DNA from: JBBQVS01 sp964250765
GTDB taxonomy: Bacteria; Chloroflexota; Ktedonobacteria; Ktedonobacterales; Ktedonobacteraceae
Direction of reading: 5' to 3'
Assembly: GCA_964250765.1 (NCBI GenBank)
Contig: CAXUHF010000015.1
Coordinates: 1 to 64,000 of the forward strand
Length of the DNA stretch: 64,000 bases
Part shown: piece by piece, positions 18,137 through 27,657 of the stretch
How the letters are laid out: each line of letters opens with the position of its first letter
Position numbering within the stretch: position 1 is the stretch's first letter
Made by a program: the position numbers and the translations under genes
The notes under the pieces: generated by a model
Databases searched by the model: none
What the model was told of the DNA's origin: nothing
Seen by the model: the letters and a program-made list of their open reading frames with translations, nothing else

Positions 18137-18736
18137 GTGATAAACGAAGACTCAAAAAAAGTCCAGGATGCTCAACGTACTACCTTTGCAACAAGCCAGC
18201 AGCAACGCATAATGGCTGCAACAGCCCAGATGCAGCGCATACAGAGCGGTCAGGTAGCTACAGAGAATAATTCTGTCGAACGCGTTCCAGTGGGTGAACA
18301 ATACTTGGTGTTTGTGCTCCATGACCAAGAATTTGCGGTAAGGGCAGAGCTAATACAAGGCGTTGAGCGTCCTACGTATGTCACTCCTGTCCCTAATGTA
18401 GTATCATGGGTACGTGGTGTTATAAATTTGCGTGGCTCTATTGCCTCCGTTGTCGATTTGAGGGCATTTTTAGGACTAGAAGAGGTCGCTAGTAGTCCGC
18501 GCACTCGTATCCTCTCGTTACAAGCGAACGAAATGCTTGTTTGCTTAACCGTGGACAGCGTAAGTGAAATGCTTCCCATTCCACAAGCAAGCATTGTCAG
18601 TGGAAATGTGTATTCAAGTCCTATTCCACATTGGATTGCTTCTTATGCTACGAGCTATGCGGTGTTCGGCAATCGGATAGTTGTGCTGCTGGATGTTGAG
18701 CACCTTCTTTTTTCCGACAAAATGCAACGCTACTAA
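18137..18736 (+). CDS. cheW: CheW-like coupling protein (PilI/PixI type)
   Basis: A 199-residue protein with a Gln-rich N-terminal extension of about 50 residues and a CheW domain from about residue 55: YLVFVLHDQEFAV, VPNVVSWVRGVINLRGSIASVVDLRAFLGL and a final IVVLLDVEHLL strand. CheW couples the receptor to the CheA kinase. The frame opens at TTG 18107; the GTG at 18137 has TAGGAGCG upstream and is preferred, adding or removing ten residues only. Next gene is the receptor. Confidence 0.88.
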   Translation: MINEDSKKVQDAQRTTFATSQQQRIMAATAQMQRIQSGQVATENNSVERVPVGEQYLVFVLHDQEFAVRAELIQGVERPTYVTPVPNVVSWVRGVINLRGSIASVVDLRAFLGLEEVASSPRTRILSLQANEMLVCLTVDSVSEMLPIPQASIVSGNVYSSPIPHWIASYATSYAVFGNRIVVLLDVEHLLFSDKMQRY

Positions 18737-18819
18737 CTTTTGAGGCAATTGAGCGAAATGTCGAATAAAACATATTTGACGCACTGTGGATATTTTTTTA
18801 TCAATAGGAGGTCTGGCGA

Positions 18820-21060
18820 ATGAACCCTGACCGCAACAAGAGTGGGATGACCGTGAATGCGCTTATGGTCACAGGCATAACTGCCTCAACAGGTATTCCT
18901 GTGCTTCTGTTCGCATTACTGGGCTTTGTGTATGTAACCCTAAAATCTGGCTCTACTACAACATTTGGGTTGGTTATCCTTGGCTGCGCAATTACTGCAC
19001 TTCTCCTTGTATTTACTATTAACTATATGGTGCAGCGTAGGATAAAAGATAAGTTGCTCGGACTCAACGACGTTTGCCGCGATTACGCAACTGGTGACCG
19101 CAGTGCTCGTGCACCTGTGCAGGGCGATGATGAGTTCGCCATGCTCTCAAATTCCCTGAACGGCGTATTGGATGGTCAGAGTGGAAATGCAGCACCACAA
19201 ATGAACGGTGGTGGAAGTGATGCAGCTGCTCTACAAGCACAAATCGAAAAACTTTTGCAAGAGGTAAGTGCCGTCGGTGATGGCGATTTGCGTGTCCAGG
19301 CAGAAGTTACACCAGACACACTGGGCGTGCTTGCTGATTCATTCAACTATATGATTGAGGAACTTGCAAAGGTCGTTGGTCGCGTACAATCAACGGCTGT
19401 ACAGGTAACAAACGCCACACGTCGCATTCTTGATCGCTCCGCAGACCTTGCGCAAGCGTCAGAAACACAGGTAGCACAAATATCTCAGACATCACAAGCT
19501 GTTGAAGCTCTCGCTGTCTTTATTCAGAATGTTGCTCGTGATGCTATGTCGAGCGTCGAAGTAGCGCAAGAAGCACTACGTAGTGCTACAAGTGGTCAAC
19601 AATCTGTTCGTCAAACAATTGACGGTATGATGCTTATTCGTGAGAATGTGCAGGAAACCTCAAAAAAGATCAAACGTTTAGGTGAGCGCTCAAACGAAAT
19701 TGGCGAGATTGTTCGTATTATCGAAGATATCGCAGATCAAACAAACCTTCTGGCCTTGAACGCAGCCATTCAGTCGGCAATGGCTGGTGAGCATGGACGT
19801 GGATTCGCTGTTGTTGCAGATGAAATTCGTCTTCTTGCTGAACGCTCAACTGAGTCAACAAGGCGCATTGCTACACTCGTAAAAAGTATTCAAGGCGATA
19901 CCTACGATGCAGTTGTAGCTATGGAAGATAGTACGCAGGAAGTAGTGAAAGGCTCTCTACTGGCTGATGAAGCAGGGCGTGCGCTAAACTCCATCTATAG
20001 CGCAGTAGAACGACAAGCGAAGATGATCGAAAGTATCGCACGTTCAGCACAAGAACAAACTCCTGTTTCGGAAGCTGTCGCCGTTACGATGGTGCAGATA
20101 TCAGAAGTCATTCGCCAGACCGATGCAGGAACACAGGAAGCCGCTGTAAGTGTAAGCTATCTAGCAGAGCTTTCTGAACAATTACGTTCTTCTGTCTCAA
20201 CATTTCGTTTGCCAGAGCGCGGAAACGAAGCTTCTGGCACGTTCTCTCATTTGACATCTATTACAGAGATGTCCGGTGGAAATGAGCAAATGTTTACGCC
20301 AGCCCTAAATTCCGGTCTACCACCAATGGATGCAAATGATTGGGGTCAGGGATTTGCTGGGAATTTCCCTCCCTTACCAGAGCCTGGTAATTCCGGTTCT
20401 CTAGTCGCGCTATCGTCCCGGTCTGGTCAATACTCGTTTGACAACCAGCAAGACTTTGGTGTTCCTGCAAGCTTTGGAGGTCAATCGCAATACATAGGTG
20501 GCAATCAACAAGATTTTGGTTTCCCTCCCCAGTTTTCGGGTCAGCCAGATTTCGGAGATGCACAATTCCCCGATCAGGGTTTTGGGGATGCGCAGTTCTC
20601 CAACCAGGGTTTTGGAGATCAACATTTTCCGAGCCAACCGAACTTTGGGCAGTATAACAGTCAACAAGGATTTGGGAGCGGTCAGCAGTATAACAGCCAA
20701 CAAGGATTTGGGAGCAGCCAACAGTATGGCAGTCAGCATCAGAATGGTAATCAATACAATAACCAACCAGATTTTGGTGATATGAACGGCTTTGGAGGGT
20801 TTGAGAACCCGCAGAACTTCAACGGAAGCAACGGAAATAATGGACAAGGAAGTCAGGGATTCGGTGGACAAACTCCCGCATTTTTTCCGCCTATTAATCA
20901 ATCTGTACCGCAACCGTTTAATCAAGGAGTGACGCCTTCTCAGGGACCGCCTACCTCTCGTCAGCGTCGGCCTACTGGATCACAAAGCCAGCAAGGTCAG
21001 CCATCACCATTTAACCAAGATCAGGTTCCTTTCTCAAATAATGGAGACCTCGGTCGCTAG
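18820..21060 (+). CDS. PilJ-like methyl-accepting chemotaxis protein with Q/N/G/F-rich tail
   Basis: A 746-residue receptor. Two transmembrane helices at about 15-41 and 47-70 are joined by only a few residues, so no periplasmic or extracellular sensor exists. HAMP-like modules lie at 70-125 and 150-205. The signalling domain (about 210-455) has the tip DQTNLLALNAAIQSAMAGE and HGRGFAVVADEI; the IQSAMAG variant is like PilJ rather than the usual IEAARAG. From about 470 to the end the protein is Gln, Asn, Gly, Phe, Ser and Pro-rich with tandem repeats such as QYNSQQGFGS at a 12-residue period, an unusual low-complexity tail. AGGAGG precedes the ATG. Confidence 0.92.
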   Translation: MNPDRNKSGMTVNALMVTGITASTGIPVLLFALLGFVYVTLKSGSTTTFGLVILGCAITALLLVFTINYMVQRRIKDKLLGLNDVCRDYATGDRSARAPVQGDDEFAMLSNSLNGVLDGQSGNAAPQMNGGGSDAAALQAQIEKLLQEVSAVGDGDLRVQAEVTPDTLGVLADSFNYMIEELAKVVGRVQSTAVQVTNATRRILDRSADLAQASETQVAQISQTSQAVEALAVFIQNVARDAMSSVEVAQEALRSATSGQQSVRQTIDGMMLIRENVQETSKKIKRLGERSNEIGEIVRIIEDIADQTNLLALNAAIQSAMAGEHGRGFAVVADEIRLLAERSTESTRRIATLVKSIQGDTYDAVVAMEDSTQEVVKGSLLADEAGRALNSIYSAVERQAKMIESIARSAQEQTPVSEAVAVTMVQISEVIRQTDAGTQEAAVSVSYLAELSEQLRSSVSTFRLPERGNEASGTFSHLTSITEMSGGNEQMFTPALNSGLPPMDANDWGQGFAGNFPPLPEPGNSGSLVALSSRSGQYSFDNQQDFGVPASFGGQSQYIGGNQQDFGFPPQFSGQPDFGDAQFPDQGFGDAQFSNQGFGDQHFPSQPNFGQYNSQQGFGSGQQYNSQQGFGSSQQYGSQHQNGNQYNNQPDFGDMNGFGGFENPQNFNGSNGNNGQGSQGFGGQTPAFFPPINQSVPQPFNQGVTPSQGPPTSRQRRPTGSQSQQGQPSPFNQDQVPFSNNGDLGR

Positions 21061-21119
21061 CAAGCCAGCATTGCGCTGTACCTATTCATAGGATAGATGT
21101 ATAGCGCAATACTAGAATA

Positions 21120-24100
21120 GTGGGTGTGCGTAACATGTCGAATGCGTTTGACAAAATGTCTGTCCTCGAATCGTTTATTGAAGAGGTAAATAGCTATTTA
21201 CCAGATATCGAAACAAATCTCGATCATCTAGCACAACTAGCCCAGTCAGCTCAGGCGGTGAGCGATATGGATGCTATCGAGGAAACATATCGCCGCACTC
21301 ACACTATCGGCGGTTCCGCATCTATGATGGATTTCCCTGGCCTCTCTCATGTTGCTCGCGGTATGGAAGACATTCTTGGTGATGCGTTAGAAAACATCAT
21401 CGTTCTCGATACTCCTACCATAGCTTTACTACAACGTTCATTAGGGAGATTACATCATCTTCTCGATGGTGTTCGTACAGGCATTAACGAGGAAGAGGTA
21501 ATCGCTGAGGACGATGCCGATTATGTGCAGTATCGTTCCGCCCTTGAGTCTACACAGACAAATCCTCAGCAAGCTACCCCAGCGAACGAGTCTCAAGTCT
21601 CGGTTGAGCCTGTGGTGAGCCAAGTGGCACAGCAGCCAGAAGAAGCAATTTCTCCCTCTGCAATGCCCTCTTTTGATGAGGTGCTCGCGTCATTTCGTAC
21701 ATCGGCAGAAGATGACGAGACTATATGGCCTGAAGAACCTATACAGCTTCCTGTGTCAGCACCACCTCATGAAGAGGTAGAGCTTCCAGTCGTACAGACA
21801 CCTGTGTCAACAACACCGCTTAGCGCACTTGATACACTTGTCGCCTCAACACGACAAAATACCTCTCCTGTAGAATCTGTCCCTGTGGCACACACTATAC
21901 AATCTGTATATGCTGAACCTTCTACGGTTGCATCTCACGAAGAAAATGTAGCACTGGTAGCACAGAACCAAGCACTAGAGTCTCTCAATCTCTCTTCTAC
22001 TCAAATTGAAGCACTACCAAAAGCATATAGCGATGTACAGAATGATGCGCAGACAGTGGTTACTTACGCAACATCGCTCAAAAATGTTAGCTCACAACTG
22101 CGTTCAGCAATGACCATTATCGAAGACCAACGTAATGAATTTCGAGGGTTTCTGGACGGCTCTAAAGATGCGCTTGAGCGTATGGAGGAGTGGGCTGGTC
22201 AGGCGATGGGACTCAATCTCAAAAATAGCCCTGAACAAGTAAGGCGCTATTTGCCACTCTCTGTTATGTGGGTGTCCAACACTAAGCTCAAAAAAGTGCT
22301 TGAGTTGCTGACTCAGATTACAAACGGTGTTGATTTGACTGATGAGCAAATGCACGTTATTTTGGAGCAACTCACATCCTCTATAGCGGCATGCGGCGAC
22401 GCATTCCAACAAATGCAGAAGAATGCGACGACACACGTGTTGACACAAGAACCGGGGTGGACTTCTTGGGAGATGCAGGCTCCATCTGCCACAGAGCATG
22501 ATGTACAGGAACGTGTAACCTTTGAGCGACGTGGAGACCCAGCTGCCTTACGTGCTGAAGTGGAAGCGATGGTACGTGAGGAACTGCGCCGCGAATACGA
22601 GGAACGTACTTCGGCGACGTTAGCTGCGCAAGTTGCGTTGGAGCAACGGATACGTAAAGAGGTATATCAGGAGCTTGAGGAAAAGCGAAAATTACAAGCA
22701 AACGCTTCAGGCTCTAGTGATGAAGAGGCACGGCAAGAATTAGAGGCGCGCTTACGCAACGAAATAGAAATACAAGTACGTCAGGAATTTTTGCAACAAA
22801 TTGATGCTAGTGCTAACATACCTATCGAGAGCTTGATGCCGCCAACGCAATTAGCACCAACTACATCAAACTTTGCAGATAGAGCACTGCAGGCGACCGG
22901 AATCGCACCACGAGACGAACAGCGTTCTACTTTCAATGAGAACGTGACTGCCCCGTTGCCTAATACCAGTAACACTACACCTATGTCGGCTTCTTCTGAT
23001 AACACCACTGCACAAAAACTTGTATCATCCGTGACCGCTTCGAGCAACAATGTAGCTTCTCAACGCGTATCGTCTCCTTCTGTAGTGAATAGCGAGTTTA
23101 GTGAAGAGGCAGCCGAAATCTTCCGCTTGGAAGCGGAAGAACACTTGCAAACGATCAGTACCTATGTTGCGGCACTTGAAAAAGAACCTACAAACCGCGA
23201 ATTTATTCAAGGCATCCGACGAGCCACCCACACACTCAAAGGTGCTGCTGCGATGATGGGTTTCCGCGCAATTGCTGAACTAAGCCATGTGTCTGAAGAC
23301 CTTCTTGATAATATAATGGAAGGGAAAACTCCAGCATCGTCCGATGCGCTTAGTATCATCTTGGATACCGCGGAAACTCTCGACATTCTTATCATGGGGA
23401 AAGATACAGACAACATTCCAGACGAGGCAAGAGTACAAGCATTGCGTGTGCGCTACGCCGAAATTTTGGGTGAGCAGGGTGTTTCTCTTCATGTGATCAA
23501 CGAAGATATCGACGAAGCGTTAGTAGAGAGCGAAGATGAGCGTGTCACGGAGACAGCTATCGTCGCTGGTGTCATCTCTGACGAACCGGAGCTAGCAACT
23601 CAGCGTGCTAATCGTGACGAAGATTTAAGTGTTCGTGTGCGTCTTCAGAAGCTTGATGAGCTTGTCAATCTCTTCGGCGAATTGCTTGTCAATCGCAGTG
23701 TGCTGGAAGAACGCATTGAGCGTTTAGTACGTCTTGTCGCAGATGTAGGTATCAGTAGCAACCGTCTACGTGACGTTGGGCAGAAACTAGAGAGCCGTTT
23801 TGAAGCTGCCACGCTTCCAAGTGGTCGTTCGGTTGTTGTGATGCCGGGCGAGGGCAATCAACCAAGTACGAATGGTAGCAACGGGAAGAATACAGAGCTC
23901 TCTCATCTCGACGATTTCGACGCACTTGAAATGGACCGCTATACAGAATTCCATCAAGTGGCTCGTGGTCTAAGCGAAGGCATTTCAGATATGGCGACTT
24001 TGAGTGCTGAGATGGACACGATTATACGCGAGTGCGAAGGTGTGTTTGCACGTGAGAATCGTCTCAGTACCACCGTACAAGATCGTTTGATGAAGACGCG

Positions 24101-25619
24101 CCTCGTCCCACTTTCAACCATGACACCTCGTTTGTATCGTGCAGCGCGAGCGGTCGCGCTCAAACAAGGCAAGGAATTTGAGTTCCTGCTTGAGGGTGAG
24201 GAAACCGAGATTGACCGCACCGTGTTTGAAGAAATCGCCGGTCCATTGCTTCATCTCATCCGCAACGCGGTAAATCATGGTATTGAGACGCCCGAAGTTC
24301 GTACTCAACATGGAAAAACACCGAAGGGCCAAATTACTCTCGCTGCCTCTTATGAAGGAAATCAGGTTGTCATCACGGTACGTGAAGATGGACGAGGTAT
24401 TGAACCGGAGCAGGTGCGCAACGTTGCAATCGCCCACGGCCTGATCCGTCCAGAACATGTGCTAAGTGAGAATGAACTCATCGAACTTATCTTCCGACCC
24501 GGTTTCTCCACTGCCGAAGTTTTAAGTGAGGAAAGTGGACGTGGTGTTGGTCTCGATGTTGTTCGTGATAGCGTCTCACGCTTGAGAGGGACTATAGAGG
24601 TTGAGTCCACACCAGGGCACGGTACCGCCTTTACCATGAAGTTCCCAACCAGTTTAGCGATTCAAAGTGCTATGATGGTGCGTGTGAACGATCAGCAGTT
24701 CGCAATCCCGATTGCTGTGGTTGAATCAATTGGACGCCTCGATACATTTAAGCGTACCACCGTTGCGGGTCAGGCTGCAGTTGTAGTCCGTGACAATCTC
24801 TATCCACTAAGTGTTTTAGCGCAATATCTTGGACAACCGTTAAGTCAGATAGATGATAAATCACACGTGCTCCTTGTCAATGCCGGTGGTAACCGTGTGG
24901 CACTGGTTATAGACGAAGTAAAAGGAAAACTTGATATCGTCATGAAGAACCTTGGCCCACACCTGCGGCATGTACATGGCGTTGCAGGTGGTACTGTACT
25001 TGGCAATGGACAGGTTGTTCTGATCCTGGAATTGACGGAACTACTCTCAGCACGTACTCGCTTGGTCGCAAGCTTGACTGGCAACGCTTCTCAAGTGGAG
25101 GCAACAACATTAGCACCACAAGCGTATCAGGTACCGCAAACACCGCCACTTGGAAATAAATCTTCCATTGAGGGATCGCCAGTGCAACAAACGGGAGCCT
25201 TTACAAAACTTCCTGCAACTGCTGCGAAGACTGAGCGCGGCAAGCATGTCCTTGTAGTTGACGACAGCCCAAGTGTGCGTCGTGTTGTCGGCAACATGCT
25301 CAAACAGCATGGTTGGGAGGTTCAAATGGCTCGTGACGGCGTTGAGGCACTGGAAATGATTACTCGTGAAACGCCAGCAGCTGTCTTGCTCGACGTTGAA
25401 ATGCCGCGTATGGATGGTTATGAGCTTATCGCAACAGTCCGCGCTCAAGAGCAATACCGTACACTTCCCCTTGTTATGCTGACATCCAGAGCGGCAGCAA
25501 AGCATCAGCAACGTGCGATGCAGCTAGGTGCAACAGCGTACCTTGTTAAGCCCTATCAGGATGATGAATTGCTGAATATTCTCAATTCAAATGTCTATGG
25601 AACAGCGTCCGTTAGGTAA
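21120..25619 (+). CDS. cheA: Hybrid CheA histidine kinase with two HPt domains and a receiver
   Basis: A 1499-residue PilL/PixL-type kinase. HPt1 (about 10-115) has His61 in RRTHTIGGSAS, with the usual Lys after the His-Thr-x replaced by Gly. A low-complexity linker (140-330), helical regions and a charged coiled coil (about 495-570) follow. HPt2 (about 655-765) has His704 in ATHTLKGAAAMMGF. Then come the dimerisation segment LDELVNLFGELLVNRS, the ATPase with HLIRNAVNHGIETP and GRGVGLDVVRDSV, a CheW-like domain, and a C-terminal receiver with VVDDSPSVRR and Asp at about 1425 in VLLDVEMPRMDGY. A GTG at 21120 or an ATG at 21135 may start it. Confidence 0.93.
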   Translation: MGVRNMSNAFDKMSVLESFIEEVNSYLPDIETNLDHLAQLAQSAQAVSDMDAIEETYRRTHTIGGSASMMDFPGLSHVARGMEDILGDALENIIVLDTPTIALLQRSLGRLHHLLDGVRTGINEEEVIAEDDADYVQYRSALESTQTNPQQATPANESQVSVEPVVSQVAQQPEEAISPSAMPSFDEVLASFRTSAEDDETIWPEEPIQLPVSAPPHEEVELPVVQTPVSTTPLSALDTLVASTRQNTSPVESVPVAHTIQSVYAEPSTVASHEENVALVAQNQALESLNLSSTQIEALPKAYSDVQNDAQTVVTYATSLKNVSSQLRSAMTIIEDQRNEFRGFLDGSKDALERMEEWAGQAMGLNLKNSPEQVRRYLPLSVMWVSNTKLKKVLELLTQITNGVDLTDEQMHVILEQLTSSIAACGDAFQQMQKNATTHVLTQEPGWTSWEMQAPSATEHDVQERVTFERRGDPAALRAEVEAMVREELRREYEERTSATLAAQVALEQRIRKEVYQELEEKRKLQANASGSSDEEARQELEARLRNEIEIQVRQEFLQQIDASANIPIESLMPPTQLAPTTSNFADRALQATGIAPRDEQRSTFNENVTAPLPNTSNTTPMSASSDNTTAQKLVSSVTASSNNVASQRVSSPSVVNSEFSEEAAEIFRLEAEEHLQTISTYVAALEKEPTNREFIQGIRRATHTLKGAAAMMGFRAIAELSHVSEDLLDNIMEGKTPASSDALSIILDTAETLDILIMGKDTDNIPDEARVQALRVRYAEILGEQGVSLHVINEDIDEALVESEDERVTETAIVAGVISDEPELATQRANRDEDLSVRVRLQKLDELVNLFGELLVNRSVLEERIERLVRLVADVGISSNRLRDVGQKLESRFEAATLPSGRSVVVMPGEGNQPSTNGSNGKNTELSHLDDFDALEMDRYTEFHQVARGLSEGISDMATLSAEMDTIIRECEGVFARENRLSTTVQDRLMKTRLVPLSTMTPRLYRAARAVALKQGKEFEFLLEGEETEIDRTVFEEIAGPLLHLIRNAVNHGIETPEVRTQHGKTPKGQITLAASYEGNQVVITVREDGRGIEPEQVRNVAIAHGLIRPEHVLSENELIELIFRPGFSTAEVLSEESGRGVGLDVVRDSVSRLRGTIEVESTPGHGTAFTMKFPTSLAIQSAMMVRVNDQQFAIPIAVVESIGRLDTFKRTTVAGQAAVVVRDNLYPLSVLAQYLGQPLSQIDDKSHVLLVNAGGNRVALVIDEVKGKLDIVMKNLGPHLRHVHGVAGGTVLGNGQVVLILELTELLSARTRLVASLTGNASQVEATTLAPQAYQVPQTPPLGNKSSIEGSPVQQTGAFTKLPATAAKTERGKHVLVVDDSPSVRRVVGNMLKQHGWEVQMARDGVEALEMITRETPAAVLLDVEMPRMDGYELIATVRAQEQYRTLPLVMLTSRAAAKHQQRAMQLGATAYLVKPYQDDELLNILNSNVYGTASVR

Positions 25620-25633
25620 AAGGAGTTTGAGCT

Positions 25634-25837
25634 ATGGGTGTCGAACGTGCTGTAACGCGCTGGTACGTGCAACGGCAACTGCTTCTGGACGAAATCATAC
25701 TATTAGAAACAAAAATCGCACCATCGTCAACTGATGATGGTGCGATATCTCAACAAGAAGAGACTCTACAAAAATTAGCACAAGCACAAGAGAAGTTGCG
25801 CGTTCTTGGGAATTGCCCTCGCCCTATGATGGGGTAG
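25634..25837 (+). CDS. Small coiled-coil protein after cheA
   Basis: A 67-residue, mostly helical protein (residues 8-60 rich in Leu, Glu and Gln) of no family I know. It starts 15 nt after cheA with AAAGGAG eight bases before the ATG, which supports expression in the chemosensory operon. Its last 14 bases overlap the 3' end of leuB on the other strand. The coding sequence contains an 11-bp hairpin (25715-25746). A role as a small partner of the CheA complex is only a guess. Confidence 0.55.
   Translation: MGVERAVTRWYVQRQLLLDEIILLETKIAPSSTDDGAISQQEETLQKLAQAQEKLRVLGNCPRPMMG
25715..25746. repeat. 11-bp hairpin inside the small gene after cheA
   Basis: ATCGCACCATC (25715-25725) pairs perfectly with GATGGTGCGAT (25736-25746) across a 10-nt loop. 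It is within a coding region, about 90 bases before the convergent end of leuB. Without a T run it is not a standard terminator. Confidence 0.6.
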
Positions 25838-26954
25838 GCAAAGTAGTAATATGTCCCAGGACGCGATTACCCATTGCAGTCGTTCCCACGACTTCTTTTC
25901 CTGCCTCGCGCACATCCTCTGTACGATAGCCCTCGTTAATTGTCCCCTCAACGGCGGCTTCGACCTCTTCGGCCTCACGTGTCAGACCGAGCGAATGTCG
26001 TAACAACATCGCGGCAGAGAGAATAGCGGCAATAGGATTCGCTTTCCCTTGACCCGCGATGTCTGGTGCGGAGCCGTGAATTGGTTCATAGAGACCAAAC
26101 AAGCCGTGTTCAGTTCTACGCGTTCCAAGACTAGCAGACGGAAGCATACCCATCGAACCAGCCAGCATGGATGCCTCGTCTGTCAAAATATCCCCAAACA
26201 AATTCTCTGTGACAATCACATCGAAGCTTGCAGGGCGTCGAATAAGATGCATCGCGCAGGCATCAACCAGAAGATGTTCTAACGTGATATCTGGATATTC
26301 ACTAGCTACACGATCTGCCACACGTCGCCACAATACGGACGAACTGAGGATATTGGCCTTATCGACAGAGGTAACATGCTTACGCCTCCCTCGCGCAATA
26401 TCAAACGCTGCACGGATAATGCGCTCAATCTCAGCCTCTGTATAAATCAGTGTGTCAATGGCCTCTATTCCCTGTGCCGTTTGCCGAATCTCACTTGGCT
26501 TGCTTGCCAATGGCTCTAAATGTCCATAATATAGTCCACCAGTTAGCTCGCGTACTACAAGAAAGTCAGTGCCCTGCAGAAATTCTGCTTTGATACTAGA
26601 GGCATTCAATAATGCCTGAAATGGGCGAATAGGTCGCAAATTGGCGAAAAGCTGTAACCCTTTGCGCAATCGCAAAAGAGCACGTTCGGGCTTTACCGTT
26701 GAGCTAGCCATGTCCTGTGGCAATCCACCAACCGCACCAAACAAAATAGCGTCACTCTGCTGACAAAGCTCCATCGTCTCTTCAGAAATAGCGTCTCCCT
26801 CGGCCTGAATCGCCGCCACTCCAACCAGTGCCTTGTGAAATATAAAACTATGTCCATAGCGTTGACCCACTGCTTGCAGCACGCGCACCGCCTGCTCCGT
26901 CACCTCCGGCCCAATACCATCCCCCGGCAAAACCGTAATAGTGTATGTACCCAT
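25824..26954 (-). CDS. leuB: 3-isopropylmalate dehydrogenase
   Basis: A 376-residue LeuB, which oxidises and decarboxylates 3-isopropylmalate with NAD in leucine synthesis. Seen are the start TITVLPGDGIGPEV, the LRLRKGLQLFANLRP substrate loop near 95, VRELTGGLYYG near 135, the Lys-containing VDKANIL segment, and NLFGDILTDEASMLAGSMG near 250 with metal-binding Asp residues, ending with the NAD site LYEPIHGSAPDIAGQ. Length is standard. AAGGAGG lies nine bases before the ATG. No other leu gene is in the window; hicAB lies directly upstream. Confidence 0.96.
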   Translation of the reverse strand: MGTYTITVLPGDGIGPEVTEQAVRVLQAVGQRYGHSFIFHKALVGVAAIQAEGDAISEETMELCQQSDAILFGAVGGLPQDMASSTVKPERALLRLRKGLQLFANLRPIRPFQALLNASSIKAEFLQGTDFLVVRELTGGLYYGHLEPLASKPSEIRQTAQGIEAIDTLIYTEAEIERIIRAAFDIARGRRKHVTSVDKANILSSSVLWRRVADRVASEYPDITLEHLLVDACAMHLIRRPASFDVIVTENLFGDILTDEASMLAGSMGMLPSASLGTRRTEHGLFGLYEPIHGSAPDIAGQGKANPIAAILSAAMLLRHSLGLTREAEEVEAAVEGTINEGYRTEDVREAGKEVVGTTAMGNRVLGHITTLPTPS

Positions 26955-27011
26955 TGCCTACCAACCTCCTTAATGCTTTGTAAATTTTGTTAACTTGAAG
27001 GTGAGAGAAGC

Positions 27012-27239
27012 TTATGCAGCAACACTAATTGTAATCATTTGAGGCCGCTCCGTTTCTTCAGGTATTGGCAAACCATCTAAGATGAGGCTTTCAATGTATC
27101 CTTCGATTGCCTCTCGTGCGCGTTCGATACATTGCTCAATTGTCTCTCCTTGTGTGATACATCCAGGAAGTACGGGAACTGTTACTGTATAACCACCCTC
27201 TTCAAAATCGGGGTCCAAAATGATTGTATAATTTCGCAT
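27012..27239 (-). CDS. hicB: HicB-type antitoxin
   Basis: A 75-residue HicB partial-RNase-H-fold antitoxin: YTIILDPDFEEGGYTVTVP, the LPGCITQGETIEQ signature and the helix CIERAREAIEGYIE. HicB neutralises the HicA mRNA interferase. No DNA-binding tail (helix-turn-helix or ribbon-helix-helix) is seen, so this is the short form. It is 10 nt downstream of hicA and 57 nt upstream of leuB in the same direction. Confidence 0.93.
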   Translation of the reverse strand: MRNYTIILDPDFEEGGYTVTVPVLPGCITQGETIEQCIERAREAIEGYIESLILDGLPIPEETERPQMITISVAA

Positions 27240-27249
27240 AATTACTCCC

Positions 27250-27483
27250 TCACAATAGTTCTAAGAACTCTTCGAGACTCAATCCTGCCTGCTTTAGTAT
27301 TGATTGTAGCGTTTTTGTCTTGATTATATCTCCTCCATGTACCGCCACCGTTACACGTCTTTCTAAATAATCAGGATGTTTCAAATAAGTATGTGAGCCA
27401 CGTTGATACTGCACATACCAGCCCCCACACCGTAGTGCTTTTATTGCCTCGTATCCTGTGATACGGGGTAATCTTGGACTCAT
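27250..27483 (-). CDS. hicA: HicA-type mRNA interferase toxin
   Basis: A 77-residue HicA double-stranded-RNA-binding-fold toxin. It has LPRITGYEAIKALRCGGW, the active-site QRGSHTYLKHP segment with the catalytic His, and VHGGDIIKTKTLQSILKQAG. HicA cleaves mRNA and is held by HicB. The frame opens at a TTG at 27501; the ATG at 27483 with GGAAAG upstream gives a normal N-terminus. The order toxin then antitoxin is typical of hicAB. Confidence 0.93.
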   Translation of the reverse strand: MSPRLPRITGYEAIKALRCGGWYVQYQRGSHTYLKHPDYLERRVTVAVHGGDIIKTKTLQSILKQAGLSLEEFLELL

Positions 27484-27657
27484 AACATCTATTCTTTCCA
27501 AGACAATGCTTTTAGTTTAAACAAATTGTATGGTATGTATCCGTACCTGTCAAACTATCCTACAACACCACTTTTTTGAAGCAAAACCTTCCTTTTCAAC
27601 GTGTTCATAACAAAGCTATTTTAGCCGTCTGCATATATAGCACGAATGGACGTGCCA

